Shown: positions 8,312 through 17,291, numbered from the stretch's first letter. The stretch: DNA of 64,000 nt from Streptacidiphilus neutrinimicus (GCF_000787815.1 NZ_BBPO01000018.1:24877-88876), one strand, 5' to 3'. Notes: generated by a model from the letters alone, not told the origin. Translations and numbers: made by a program.

Positions 8312-9318
8312 CCCGTACCGCGACGGCCGTGGCTTTCGCCACCGAGGTGGCCGCGCGCCTACCCGGCTGGCGGCCGATGGCGCCCTACCACCGCCTGGTT
8401 CCGTATCTGGCCGCCAGCGCCGCCGACACGGTCTGGGACGACAGCTCGTTGCTCACCGCCATGCGCCAGCACCCGGTCTCCGACGTGGCGATGCTGGCCG
8501 GCACCGTCGGCGACGAGCGGATGCAGTTGCTCGTCCTGCCCCGTCCCGCCCGGCGCGGCTACCTGGTGGGCGCGATGCTCAACTGGGCTACTCCGCACCC
8601 GGATCCGACGTCCGACATCTGGGCGCACGTACCGCGTGCCGTCGCTGTCCCAGCCGATCCGGCGCGCGCGGCCAGCAGCCTGTCCGACCGACTCCTGCCC
8701 CGCATCACCCAGTGCCTGTGGAGCGTGCGCACCGAGGCCGTCGACCGAGCGGTCCGCCTCATCCGGACCGCCTCCGCGAGCTGGGACGCCGTCAGCGACA
8801 GTTTCTGCGACGCAGCCGGGTATCCGCTCGACGACCAGGCTTACGGCCAGGGCCTGGTTGCCCGCGACGCCCAGGCTTGGGACGGCTTCGCCGGCTACCT
8901 CGTGCACGGCCCGGCAGTCCTCGCCCGGGTCGAGGCTGACCTTCGCGGTGCCGGTTCCGAGTCCTCTGCCGGCGACCGCTGGCGGGTCTCGGAGCTTCGC
9001 CACGCGCTGACCGAAGGGCTCCGGCTCCAGAGCGAGTGGCTGACAGGCAGCGAGCAGGGACGCCTGTCGGGGGCCGGGCCGGCTCGACTTGCGGATCTGG
9101 AGGCGGAGCGCAACGAGGAAGCCTGGCACGCCATGACCATCGTTGCCGAACACGGCGCGGGCCTTGGCGAGTTCACCGAGCGCCTGGCGGCCCTGGGGAG
9201 CGAGGTCCGTCCCGGAAGCCGAAGCGTGATGCCCCGCCCGATCTCGAACCCGCGGTCCCAGCCCGCCGCGGCACGGACGCCTCCGGGACTGCCGGTGACA
9301 CGGGGGCGACGCCGGTGA
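8308..9318 (+). CDS. Unknown 336-aa element protein
   Basis: The frame starts at GTG 8308 inside the previous stop and ends at 9318, itself overlapping the next GTG. It is soluble, mixed alpha/beta at first (MLAGTVGDERMQLLVLPRP, YLVGAMLNW) and helical later (AVDRAVRLIRTASASWDAVSD), with a basic Pro-rich C-terminus. No catalytic motif is seen. Its coupling to both neighbours makes it a genuine operon member. Function is unknown. Confidence 0.75.
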   Translation: MTRTATAVAFATEVAARLPGWRPMAPYHRLVPYLAASAADTVWDDSSLLTAMRQHPVSDVAMLAGTVGDERMQLLVLPRPARRGYLVGAMLNWATPHPDPTSDIWAHVPRAVAVPADPARAASSLSDRLLPRITQCLWSVRTEAVDRAVRLIRTASASWDAVSDSFCDAAGYPLDDQAYGQGLVARDAQAWDGFAGYLVHGPAVLARVEADLRGAGSESSAGDRWRVSELRHALTEGLRLQSEWLTGSEQGRLSGAGPARLADLEAERNEEAWHAMTIVAEHGAGLGEFTERLAALGSEVRPGSRSVMPRPISNPRSQPAAARTPPGLPVTRGRRR

Positions 9319-10431
9319 GCTACGCCGCCGCCCCCGCTGCCGGAGCCGAAGAACACGACCCGGTCCTCCTCGCAGAGCAGGCCCTCCTGGGTGCACTGCT
9401 GCTCGACCCCGGCCAGATCGGAGCCCTGGCAACCTCGCTGCGCCCGGAGGACTTCTACCGCCCCGTGCACGCCGAGACGTACCAGGCCCTGCTGGAGCTG
9501 GCCGTCTCGGACCGGAGCGCCGAGGGGCAGGCGGCGGATCCCGGCAACCTTCCGCTGCCGCTGGCGGTGCAGGCGCGCGTGTCCCGCCGGCTGCCCGGCC
9601 TGTCGCCGTCGTACACGCACGCCCTGATCGCCCGGTGTCCGCACCCGGCCCACGCCGCCGCCTACGCCCGGATGGTCGTGGACGCGGCCCTGCACCGCGA
9701 GATCACAGAGCACGCCTCGCGGCTGGCTCAGGTCGCGGAGCGCTCGCGCGAGGTGTCCAGTGTCCTGCACTACCTGGACGTACTCACCGACGCGCTGTCG
9801 AAGGCCGGGCGCTCGTTGACCCGGCCGCCCGATCCCGCCGCCGCACCGGCACGGCGAGCAGCGGCTCTCGATCGTTCGGGCAGCGCCGTCGGTACTGAGC
9901 AGCACGTGGTCGACGAGCAGATGGTCCTGGCTCTGCTGCTCCAGAACCCCTCGTCGCTGCCGGAGATCGCCCGGTGGCTGGTGCCCGCCGACTTCACCGA
10001 ACCGGCCCATTCCCAGATCTACGCCTGCCTCGTCGCCGTCCACCGGCGCGACGACGTGGTGGACGCGCTCACCGTGCTGTGGGAGGCCCGCCACCGCGGC
10101 CTGCTCAGCAACAAGGAGCTGACGGCCAGCGCCGTGCTGATGCTGAGTTCCGATGTCGTGGGTGGCGATGCCGACTACTGGGCCTGGGCAGTGCTGCAGT
10201 CCGCGGTGCTACGGCACATCGCCGCCGCAGCAGCCGAGGTCATGCGCCTGGCTCTCCAGCCGTCGGCCCCTGAGCAGCTCATCCGTGACGCCTCCGCGGC
10301 CTTGGCCCCGCTGAGGGCCCTGCGGCTCCGCTGGCAGCGGGCCGTCGGCGACGCAGCCGCGCCGGGCGCCGGACCAGGGCCGCCTCCGCTCGTGCTGCAC
10401 GCCACCGCCCGCCCCGCGAAGGAGCTTCCCG
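9315..10431 (+). CDS. DnaB N-terminal-domain-like protein, no clear stop codon
   Basis: The product starts at GTG 9315 and carries two copies of the fold found at the N-terminus of DnaB helicase: EQALLGALLLDPGQIGAL...LRPEDFYRPVHAETYQALLEL near residue 20 and DEQMVLALLLQNPSSLPEIARWLVPADF...HSQIYACLVAV near residue 200. No helicase ATPase domain follows, so it may act as a decoy or loader-interacting protein in element replication. The coding signal ends near 10431 but no in-frame stop occurs there; the frame stays open to 11171 through the next gene. Inserting TG after GCG at 10418 would make GCG TGA. The end coordinate is therefore approximate. Confidence 0.7.
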
Positions 10432-11007
10432 ATCGACGACCAGTCCCGCCGGCTCACCGGCCTCGCCCACGATTACCACTATCTGCTCGACCACCCCCTG
10501 CGTGCCGGCCCGGCCGGCCCGGTGCCGGACCTCGACTCCGTCGCTTCCCGGCTCGACCGCACCGCCACGCTACTTGCGGACACCTGCACCGCAGCATGCG
10601 CGCCGCCTCCGACAGCCCGCGACCCCCTGGCGCTGCACTGCGCGACGCAGGCCGCCGCTGGACTCGCGGAATCCGTGCGCCATCTCGGCACCGCATTCGC
10701 CGGCCTGGGCCTGCTGCACAACCCGGCGCTGTCGGACTACCAGCGGGCAGCGACGCTCCAGGAGTGCATCGGCCACCTGCACCTCGCCGACCGGTGGCTG
10801 GACGTCGCCCGACTTCGGCTCCTGAACCAGCCGTCGCCGTCCGAAGACCTCGGCTCCCGCGCTTTGGCAGCCCGAATGCCAGGTGCCCTCTCCCCGCCCA
10901 CCGCCCGCGCCGACGGGCCCGTGAGGCCGGCTTCGGCCCTGCCCGAACCCCGGCTCCCCGACGGACGGTCGGCGCCAACGGACGGATACCCGGGCCCTCG
11001 GCGATGA
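10432..11007 (+). CDS. Small helical protein, paralogue array member 1 (start codon unclear)
   Basis: Coding character in this frame begins at about 10432 (IDDQSRRLTGLAHDYHYLLD) behind a good AAGGAG at 10419-10424, but the codon there is ATC. GTG 10522 would give a 161-aa protein and lose conserved-looking helix. A lost TG (CCCG[TG]ATC) would restore a normal GTG start. The protein is mostly helix with CATQAAAGLAESVRHLGTAFAGLG, similar in style to the four genes that follow. The Pro-rich C-terminus ends at 11007, overlapping the next ATG. Confidence 0.65.
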   Translation: MDDQSRRLTGLAHDYHYLLDHPLRAGPAGPVPDLDSVASRLDRTATLLADTCTAACAPPPTARDPLALHCATQAAAGLAESVRHLGTAFAGLGLLHNPALSDYQRAATLQECIGHLHLADRWLDVARLRLLNQPSPSEDLGSRALAARMPGALSPPTARADGPVRPASALPEPRLPDGRSAPTDGYPGPRR

Positions 11008-11171
11008 GCAACCCCCAGATGAACACCCTGCCTGACGACCTGCAGCGCCAGATCGCAGACCTGCGCACCGCAGGGGTCAGCATCGGCAGCTCCGAGCCGG
11101 GCAACCGGCCCCGGCGCACCCGCTGCTTCGGCGACCGTGCCCTGGACCCGGTGCTGCCCCATCACGTGTAG
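11004..11171 (+). CDS. 55-aa unknown peptide
   Basis: ATG 11004 overlaps the previous stop (ATGA) and the frame ends at 11171. It reads MSNPQMNTLPDDLQRQIADL then TAGVSIGSSEPGNRPRRTR. The first part resembles an amphipathic helix. It sits 10 bp before the next GTG. Position and overlap support translation; there is no recognised domain. Confidence 0.6.
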   Translation: MSNPQMNTLPDDLQRQIADLRTAGVSIGSSEPGNRPRRTRCFGDRALDPVLPHHV

Positions 11172-11180
11172 GAGACTGTC

Positions 11181-11699
11181 GTGCCTCTCGGCTCCCGAGA
11201 ACTGATCGACCTCGGCCAGCAAGTGGGCCCCCTCCAGGTCGCCCTGGCCACACCGGAGGCGCTGGAAGCGCTGCCAACCCTGGAGCAAGCCCTCCAGCGT
11301 GTCGAAGACCTGGGCGCCCTGCTCGCGTCGACCGCCCGCGCTTTGCGCGAGAACCAGCCGGGCGAAGACGGCGGCCCCGCCCAGGTGAGGCCCCTCTGGC
11401 TCGCGCAGCAGGCCCTGGTTCCCCTGGCCCACGCGGCCGAGCGGGCCACCTGGATCACCAGCAACCTGGCCTACCTTTCCGCCTTCGACCTCACCGACGC
11501 CGAGCGTGCCGCCCCCGAAGAGGAGGTGATCGGCCTCCAGTACGAGCTGGGCGACGAACTGGCCACTGCCGTGGCCAACCTGCGCTCGGGAGCGCGGGAA
11601 CTGGCGTCGCGCCCGGCCGCCGGCGCGCCCAGTCGCGTGGCCACTGCAGCCGGACGGGCCCACGGGCAGAGCGGTCCCGCTTCCACGGCCCGGCGCTGA
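11181..11699 (+). CDS. Small helical protein, paralogue array member 2
   Basis: The product is 172 aa from GTG 11181 behind TAGGAG. It is nearly all predicted helix (DLGQQVGPLQVALATPEAL, LAQQALVPLAHAAERATWIT) with a disordered Ala/Arg tail. The layout is shared by its neighbours: a first helical pair, a LAxxAxxxLxHAAxxA helix in the middle, and a basic low-complexity end. No catalytic residues stand out. It may be a structural or chaperone-like element protein; the function is unknown. Confidence 0.7.
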   Translation: MPLGSRELIDLGQQVGPLQVALATPEALEALPTLEQALQRVEDLGALLASTARALRENQPGEDGGPAQVRPLWLAQQALVPLAHAAERATWITSNLAYLSAFDLTDAERAAPEEEVIGLQYELGDELATAVANLRSGARELASRPAAGAPSRVATAAGRAHGQSGPASTARR

Positions 11700-11785
11700 C
11701 CCGGGCGCCAAGCACCCAGAGCCCGCCCGAGATCCAGCCTGTCGGGCCCCGCGCCCCTGGCTTCAACCCTTCGACGGAGTGGCCC

Positions 11786-12352
11786 GTGCCCGACCCCGCC
11801 CAGCATCTCCTCGCACTCGCCGACCGAATCGACGCCTGCGGCGCTCAGCCCGTCCTGCTCGGCGTCGTGGCCCCGGCTGACCTGACGCATCTCACGCGGC
11901 TGCTCTCGGACCTCCAGGCGATCACCCAGGACGCAGCGGACACGGCGGCCGAACTGCTCGCGTCCCCCTCCGCTCCGGCCCGTGCACGCTCCGCTGCTCA
12001 CGGGCTGGCCGAAGTGGCCGTCGCCACCACCGCGGCCGGCAGTCTCCTGGGCCGGGCGGTCCGCCAGTGTGCCGCCTCCGGCCTGCCCGGGGAGACCGCC
12101 GACGGCCGCGTGCTGCTGAACCGGCTGCGACTGCGGCTCGACGGAGCCGACACGGGGGCCCGCGTCCGAACCAGCCTGGCCGACGCTGCCCTCACCGCCC
12201 GTCGGGCCGCCGCCGCGCTGCCTGCGGAAGACCCCGTGCCGCTGCGTGCCGCAGCAGCCCTTCGACGCTCTGCAGGCGTCCGCCCCCGCACCACGCCCAT
12301 ACCCGTCGCCCCCGCGGTGCTGGCGACCGTCCTGCCCTTCCGTCACCGCTGA
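11786..12352 (+). CDS. Small helical protein, paralogue array member 3
   Basis: The product is 188 aa from GTG 11786 with CGGAG upstream. It starts VPDPAQHLLALADRIDACG and contains ARSAAHGLAEVAVATTAAGS, the same kind of central Ala-rich helix as the adjacent genes. The C-terminus is Arg/Pro-rich. It follows the previous gene after 86 bp and precedes the next ATG by 10 bp. Function unknown. Confidence 0.7.
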   Translation: MPDPAQHLLALADRIDACGAQPVLLGVVAPADLTHLTRLLSDLQAITQDAADTAAELLASPSAPARARSAAHGLAEVAVATTAAGSLLGRAVRQCAASGLPGETADGRVLLNRLRLRLDGADTGARVRTSLADAALTARRAAAALPAEDPVPLRAAAALRRSAGVRPRTTPIPVAPAVLATVLPFRHR

Positions 12353-12362
12353 GCCGGAGCCG

Positions 12363-12884
12363 ATGAACACACTTGCCGCCACTGAACTGGTCCCGCTCGC
12401 AGCCCAGTTCGACGAGATCGCCACCCGCCTGAGCGGCGCCTACGCCGACTCACTGACCGGGCTCGCGCTTCCCGCCGCCGAGTTGCACGCCCTTCTGGCG
12501 GATCTGCTCGACCGGGCGGCGCAAGCGAGCACCGAGGCCCCGGCCGCCACCGCGCTCGTGCACGCGCTGACCGAGGCCGCCGTCCAGGGCGCAGCCGCCG
12601 CACAGCACCTGGGACGCCTTGCCGCCGCCCACGGGCGGCTCGGTCACCTCGCGACACTGCGGCCCGCGCCGGCCCGGACCACGGCGATTCGACAGGCCCT
12701 GTCGGACGTCGAGGCCGCCCAGGACGCCCTGAACCGCGAGCTGACAGTCACGGCAGCGCAGTTGCGCGGGCACGCTGCCCGCCGGATTCCCGCAGGTCCG
12801 CAGACGCCGGTCTCCCAGCCATCCACTGCCGCCCGTGCCCGGCCCGCAGTGGTGCTGTCGGCCGCACATGCCCGCCGTCCCTGA
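12363..12884 (+). CDS. Small helical protein, paralogue array member 4
   Basis: The product is 173 aa from ATG 12363 (MNTLAATELVPLAAQFDEIA). The central helix VHALTEAAVQGAAAAQHLGR matches the array pattern, and the C-terminal 35 residues are disordered and basic. It begins 10 bp after the preceding stop, so it shares a transcript. No known family. Confidence 0.7.
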   Translation: MNTLAATELVPLAAQFDEIATRLSGAYADSLTGLALPAAELHALLADLLDRAAQASTEAPAATALVHALTEAAVQGAAAAQHLGRLAAAHGRLGHLATLRPAPARTTAIRQALSDVEAAQDALNRELTVTAAQLRGHAARRIPAGPQTPVSQPSTAARARPAVVLSAAHARRP

Positions 12885-12900
12885 TCCTGGAGCCGCTGCC

Positions 12901-13419
12901 TTGCACGACCGCCCTGCCACCAGCGCCGCCGCCCGCCTGGCCGGCGACTGCGCCTCCGCCTTGCTGGCCCGCGAGGCCCGCCCACAGCCACCCACCGCCG
13001 ACCAGATCCGTGACCACCTCGACGAGACCGTCCGCGTCAGCCGGGTGCTCGCCGAGTCGCTGGAGCAGGTCGGCACCCGGCAGTCCGCCGACCGACCGCA
13101 CCCCGCACTACGGGACGCGCTGACAACCGCCCTCGGCCACACACAGACCGCAGCCGGCTACCTGGAGATCGCGCTCAACGCCGCAGGCCGCGAACCAGAC
13201 GCCGGGCCGATCCGCTCCGCCACCGACGCCGTGTACTTCGCCCGGACCTCGATGGAACTCGCCCACCAGGGCCTGCGCGGATGGCTGCTGCGTACGGGCG
13301 TCGCCGAACGCCGCGCCGAAGCGGCCCGGTCCGCCCGCAGGCTCCGCACCGAGCAGAGCCGCCAACTGCGCTCGACCCTGACCTCGCAGCCCTCCCACTC
13401 CCGAAGGAACCGCACGTGA
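12901..13419 (+). CDS. Small helical protein, paralogue array member 5
   Basis: The product is 172 aa from TTG 12901, which has TGGAG 13 bp upstream; an in-frame start at 12835 would overlap the previous gene. It carries LRDALTTALGHTQTAAGYLE and TDAVYFARTSMELAHQGLRG, again helical repeats of the array type. The C-terminus is Arg/Ser-rich. The stop overlaps the GTG of the methyltransferase gene. Function unknown. Confidence 0.7.
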   Translation: MHDRPATSAAARLAGDCASALLAREARPQPPTADQIRDHLDETVRVSRVLAESLEQVGTRQSADRPHPALRDALTTALGHTQTAAGYLEIALNAAGREPDAGPIRSATDAVYFARTSMELAHQGLRGWLLRTGVAERRAEAARSARRLRTEQSRQLRSTLTSQPSHSRRNRT

Positions 13420-14787
13420 CCACCCCGCCGCCGATCGGCTCCCTGTGTTCCGGCTACGGGGGCCTGGACCTCGGCGTCATGGCCGCCCTGGGCGGGAGCG
13501 TGGCCTGGCACGCCGAGGTCAACCCCGCTGCCGCCGCCATCCTGGCCCACCACTGGCCCACCACTCCGAACCTGGGCGACATCACCCGCATCGACTGGAC
13601 CGCCGTCCCCGAGATCTGCGTCCTGACGGCCGGCTTCCCCTGTCAAAGACCTCTCTCTCGCAGGTAAGCGCGCCGGGCTGATCCCCGGCACCCGGTCCGG
13701 CCTGTGGCACACCATCGCCGACGCCATAGGCACCCTCCGTCCGTGTTTGGTGGTGATCGAGAACGTCAGGGGAATTCTCAGCGCAGGAGCAACCTCCGCT
13801 TCCCCGTCAGCCATTGGCGACCTGGAACAGTGCCCGTGGTGTCTGGGAGACAGCGGAGACGAGCATTCTCTGCGGGCACTGGGGTGTGTACTCGGAGACC
13901 TGGCCGACCGCGGGTACGACGCGGCATGGACGTGCGTACGCGCGTCCGACGTCGGCGCCCCGCACAGGAGGGAGCGCGTCTTCCTCGTCGCCTGGCCAGC
14001 CTCCGCAGGGCCTGCCGACGCCGAAGGCGCGGGACTCCAAGGGGCCGGACCCCGGCCGCGAGGACTTGGGCTTCGTGGTCACCCTGTTCGCCACCCCGAC
14101 CGCGAACCTGGGCACGAACGGTGGGAGCCAGCCGCCCGCGAAGCGGAAGGCCGGTGGACACACCCCGAATCTCCAGGACGAGGTGGAGCACCTGTCACCG
14201 GAGACGGAGGCGTTCGGGCAGCCCAGCCTCCTCTTCCCGACACCGCTGGCGAGCGACGGGAAGCACGGGAGCGCGAACGCGCGCGGCTCGCGGGGGGACC
14301 AGACCATGTCGTCGGCGGCAGCGAGCCTGCTGCCGACTCCCCGGGCGAGCGACACCGGGACCGCCGGCCGCCGGGCCGGGCCGGGCTTCCGCCCGCCGCT
14401 GAGCCAGGTGGTGCTCCCGCTGTGGGAGGAGGATCCCGGTCCGGAGGACAGCAGACCGCGCCCGAGCGCTGGGGCCCCTACCTGCCGGCGATCAGGCGCT
14501 GGGAGGCCCTCACCCGCCCGGCTCCGGCCCCGACGGACGAACGCGGCCGCCTGTCGCCGGCATTCGTGGAATGGGTAATGGGGCTGCCCGAGTCCCACGT
14601 CACCGCCGTGCCCGGCCTGTCGCGGGCTGCGCGACTCACCGCTCTCGGCAACGGCGTCGTCCCTCCGCAGGCCGCACAGGCCGTCCGGCTGATCACCCCG
14701 ACCGAGGCGCTGCGCTGCCACCACCGGCTCATCGCGCCGGGCGGGGGCGACGGGCGCCCCCGCGGTGGCACCGGCAGCTCGCGCTGA
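13416..14787 (+). pseudogene. C5-cytosine DNA methyltransferase, broken by about three frameshifts
   Basis: GTG 13416 begins a Dcm-type enzyme: motif I GSLCSGYGGLDLGV, motif IV GFPCQ with the catalytic Cys, motif VI VVIENVRG, motif VIII GAPHRRERVFLVAWP, motif X LTALGNGVVPPQA. An extra A in CAAAG (13645-13647) shifts the frame directly after the catalytic PCQ. The frame shifts again near 14000 into the family's variable repeats (LPTPKARD, LLPTPRASD), and back near 14440 for the C-terminal LSPAFVEWVMGLPESH. All motifs are present, so the loss is recent or the sequence has errors. When intact such an enzyme would protect element DNA from restriction on entering a new host. Confidence 0.85.
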
Positions 14788-14855
14788 CGGAACAGGCGGG
14801 CAACCGCCCGGGAAGCCACCGGGACCACCAACAACTCACCTCAAGGGAAGTGCAC

Positions 14856-15482
14856 TTGGGATACGAAGAAGACCGCCTGATCCGGATCAACCTCTGGCAC
14901 GGCTACATGGACCTGTCGTCCAGCCTGGACGGCCCATACTCGCCAGGCAGCCAGTGGCTGAACACCCTCGCCTTGTCGTTCGAGGAGGCGTGGAGGGAGG
15001 GAAGGCTTCCAACGGAGGGCGACCACAACGACCGCGGTGAAACCGGCGAGTACGGCTCCGACGTCGTCGGGGAGGTTGCCTCGGCCTGCGTCCCCATCCC
15101 CACCAACGAGCGGTGGCAGGTGTTCGTCGACCTCTGCGCCTACGGGTCCGAGGAGGCCAAGGACGCCCTGAAGCAGGGCGATATCACCGACGCGACGAAC
15201 TGGGCCGGAGACGTTCTCGACGGCATGGCCAACAGCGCGGGACTGTGCTGGCTCGCCGAGCAGATCGAGGCCCGAAGCGCAGAGGAGGCGGAGTCCGAGT
15301 CGCCCGAGGAGGTCGACGAGTTCGAGGACTCGGAGACCGAGGCGCTGGCGGAAGCGCCCCCGGCCTGTGCCCGCCAGAGCGCCGCGACCCAGACAAGCGG
15401 ATTGATCGAGCCCGTGCAGGCACCGCAGGCCGAGCGGCCCCCGCGCGCCGACCCCCCGGACTCCCCCGCCCGGGGCCGCTGA
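14856..15482 (+). CDS. Unknown acidic protein
   Basis: The product is 208 aa from TTG 14856, with AAGGGAAG ending 5 bp before it; GTG 14850 overlaps that site. It starts LGYEEDRLIRINLWHGYMDL and has a folded part to about residue 140 (RWQVFVDLCAYGSEEAKDAL, GMANSAGLCWLAEQIEAR). The C-terminal 60 residues are acidic, then Pro-rich and probably disordered. A small hairpin follows. No domain is recognised. It ends this transcription unit. Confidence 0.7.
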   Translation: MGYEEDRLIRINLWHGYMDLSSSLDGPYSPGSQWLNTLALSFEEAWREGRLPTEGDHNDRGETGEYGSDVVGEVASACVPIPTNERWQVFVDLCAYGSEEAKDALKQGDITDATNWAGDVLDGMANSAGLCWLAEQIEARSAEEAESESPEEVDEFEDSETEALAEAPPACARQSAATQTSGLIEPVQAPQAERPPRADPPDSPARGR

Positions 15483-15484
15483 CC

Positions 15485-15499
15485 CAGGCCGCCGGCCTG
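15485..15499 (+). terminator. Short hairpin after the 208-aa gene
   Basis: CAGGCC, a GCC loop, then GGCCTG form a small perfect stem just after the stop. It is followed at once by conserved upstream element copy 2, the same terminator-then-element order as at 666-728. Confidence 0.4.
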
Positions 15500-15518
15500 C
15501 GGACTACTCGGAGAACGC

Positions 15519-15548
15519 CTCTACCACAGGGTCGGCGATTTTTCACTC
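15519..15548 (+). promoter_or_regulatory. Conserved 30-bp upstream element, copy 2
   Basis: CTCTACCACAGGG is followed by GGCGATTTTTCACTC. The 15-bp right half is identical to copy 3 (minus strand 26569-26583) and nearly so to copy 1. Its 3' edge is 56 bp before the GTG of the DUF4913 gene. Confidence 0.65.
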
Positions 15549-15604
15549 GCTGGCCGCCGACCAGAGTCGTGGGAGCGAACCCGTCCTACGACCTGGGAGT
15601 TGCT

Positions 15605-16267
15605 GTGCCGGAACCCGACAACCCGTCCGCCTCCGTGGAAGTACCCGCACTGCGGCTGCTGGAGCAGACCCAGCAGATGCTTGCCCAACTCCCGCCAGCG
15701 ATCTCGGCGCTGGCCGCAAGCCACCAGGCCCAGACCCGTCTCGTCGCCCAGATGGCCGGCGGTGCGCCGGGCGGGGAGCCGTCCGGCGGTACCGCTGAGG
15801 GCGACCTCGGCCAAGGCGAGTCGATGTTCATCCTGGCCCTGGACGACAACGCCTACGCCCGCGAGGTCGAGTCGATGACGCCCTGGGTGGACGAGATCTT
15901 CCTCAAGATCTACGGGCGCGAGGTCAGCGGCGCGCGGCCCTGGTGCGTGCGCTGGCCCGAACACCCCGAGGTGGTCGCGCGCCTCCACGCGCTCTGGCTG
16001 GCCTGGCAGGCGTTGACGCACGTCGAAGCCGGGCATGCCGGTCCCTCGACCTGGCAGCGCGACCACCTGGACCCGGCCCTGATGCAACTGCGCGACCCGG
16101 CCGGGCCGCTGGGTGCCTGCACCACCCACCCGGACCGCCCGACCCACCGTCTGCTGCCCGTGCCGGATCTGACCGACCTGGCCGCGCTGCCGCGTCCGCA
16201 GCCCCGCCCGCGACCGCAGCCGACCCTGCCCCCGCAGCCGGATCCGGACCTGGACTCCGCGGCATGA
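15605..16267 (+). CDS. DUF4913 protein
   Basis: The product is 220 aa from GTG 15605 with GGGAG upstream. After a helical N-terminus (LLEQTQQMLAQLPPAI) it shows the DUF4913 pattern: WVDEIFLKIYGREV, then PWCVRWPEHPEVVARLHALWLAWQAL, then STWQRDHLDPALMQLRDPAGPLGAC. DUF4913 proteins are frequent in actinomycete plasmids and integrative elements but have no assigned reaction. A Pro-rich tail ends in overlap with the next gene (ATGA). It heads a new unit behind upstream element copy 2, so it is probably one of the genes switched with transfer or replication. Confidence 0.85.
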   Translation: MPEPDNPSASVEVPALRLLEQTQQMLAQLPPAISALAASHQAQTRLVAQMAGGAPGGEPSGGTAEGDLGQGESMFILALDDNAYAREVESMTPWVDEIFLKIYGREVSGARPWCVRWPEHPEVVARLHALWLAWQALTHVEAGHAGPSTWQRDHLDPALMQLRDPAGPLGACTTHPDRPTHRLLPVPDLTDLAALPRPQPRPRPQPTLPPQPDPDLDSAA

Positions 16268-16788
16268 CGGCCTACTCCTTCGGAGCGCACCCGCAGGCTG
16301 TCGTGGACCTGCGCCAAGTCCCGTCCGTTGTACGCGACTCCGCGCTCGACCGGCTGGAGCAGGTGGTACGCGGCCTGCTGCGTGGCCTGCCACTGGGGCA
16401 GGTCGCCGCCACAGACCTGCGGGGATGCCGAAAGATCTACCTGGGCGACGCTGCCGACTGGCGTGCCGTGTACCTGGAACGGGCAGCCTCGCCCAGCGCG
16501 GTGCGTCCCCGTGAGATCAACCTGCTCGCGGTCGGGGCCCGCAGGGACCTGGTGGTCTACCGGTCAGCCGCCCAGCGGCTGCTGCAGCTCAGTTCCGGGT
16601 TCCTGACCCCGCATCCGCTGCCGCCGCGTGCCCGTGCCGCGCTGACCGCCTCCGTCCACGCTCCCCGGCCCGGTCACGGACTGCCGGTCGCAGGCGGCCG
16701 GGCGACCGGCTCGCTGGCGGCAGCACTCCGGCCGCTGGGCAGCCCGGATCTGGCTCTTCTGCGCGGAGGCGCTCGCCCTACCCGCTGA
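16264..16788 (+). CDS. ParE/RelE-fold-like protein
   Basis: The product is 174 aa. The middle resembles the RelE/ParE beta-sheet core: LPLGQVAATDLRGCRKIYLG, WRAVYLERA and then EINLLAVGARRDLVVYRSAAQRL, the last being the usual core ending near a conserved Arg/Tyr pair. Toxins of this fold cut mRNA or poison gyrase. Here an 80-residue basic Pro-rich tail is added, and no antitoxin-like gene is adjacent except perhaps DUF4913, with which it overlaps by 4 bp. The homology is read by eye, so toxin activity is only a possibility. Confidence 0.6.
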   Translation: MTAYSFGAHPQAVVDLRQVPSVVRDSALDRLEQVVRGLLRGLPLGQVAATDLRGCRKIYLGDAADWRAVYLERAASPSAVRPREINLLAVGARRDLVVYRSAAQRLLQLSSGFLTPHPLPPRARAALTASVHAPRPGHGLPVAGGRATGSLAAALRPLGSPDLALLRGGARPTR

Positions 16789-16807
16789 GCGATGCGAAAG
16801 GAATTCG

Positions 16808-17203
16808 ATGTCCCACCCCCTGCTCCTGGACCGGATCGCCGCATCCGTAAGCGAGTTGCACGCCGACGCTCTGCTCCTCTCGCGGGCGATGGCCTCCGGC
16901 TCCCGCTCAGCGGTCGACACGCTGATCGGCGACCTCGGCGCACTGATCGTCTCGATCAACACCCAGCGCGGTCCCGACCAAGACGCATTGGTGGCTCTGC
17001 GGCACACAGCCACGGCTTTGACCCACCTGGTCCACGCCGCGGAGCACCTGGCCTCCGAGGACACCACGGCGCACGACGGGACTGCCGCGCTGCACCAGGT
17101 CCAGTCCGCCGTGCGCTGTCTGCACGTAGCACACAGCGACCTGCTCCGGGCCGGCTCCCGCCGCCTGGGTCCGGCCGCCCGCATTCTCGGGGCCGCTGCG
17201 TGA
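16808..17203 (+). CDS. Small helical protein, stray member of the paralogue array
   Basis: The product is 131 aa from ATG 16808 with AAAGGAATTCG in front. It is all helix; VALRHTATALTHLVHAAEHL matches the central helix style of the five proteins at 10.4-13.4 kb. Function unknown; its location after the ParE-like gene suggests the array was split by insertion of other genes. Confidence 0.65.
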   Translation: MSHPLLLDRIAASVSELHADALLLSRAMASGSRSAVDTLIGDLGALIVSINTQRGPDQDALVALRHTATALTHLVHAAEHLASEDTTAHDGTAALHQVQSAVRCLHVAHSDLLRAGSRRLGPAARILGAAA

Positions 17204-17291
17204 GCCGCGCCCCACGGCGGCGCTCCCGAGCACCGGAGCGGACCAGCCTCCTCAGCCTCCCTCTGCCGGCACCGATCCATCCGGAGTTCCC

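Noticed and set aside
9036-11171. A single 711-aa protein
   Set aside because: Codon usage shows that 10432-11007 is coded in another frame; the long frame is a run-on after a missing stop.
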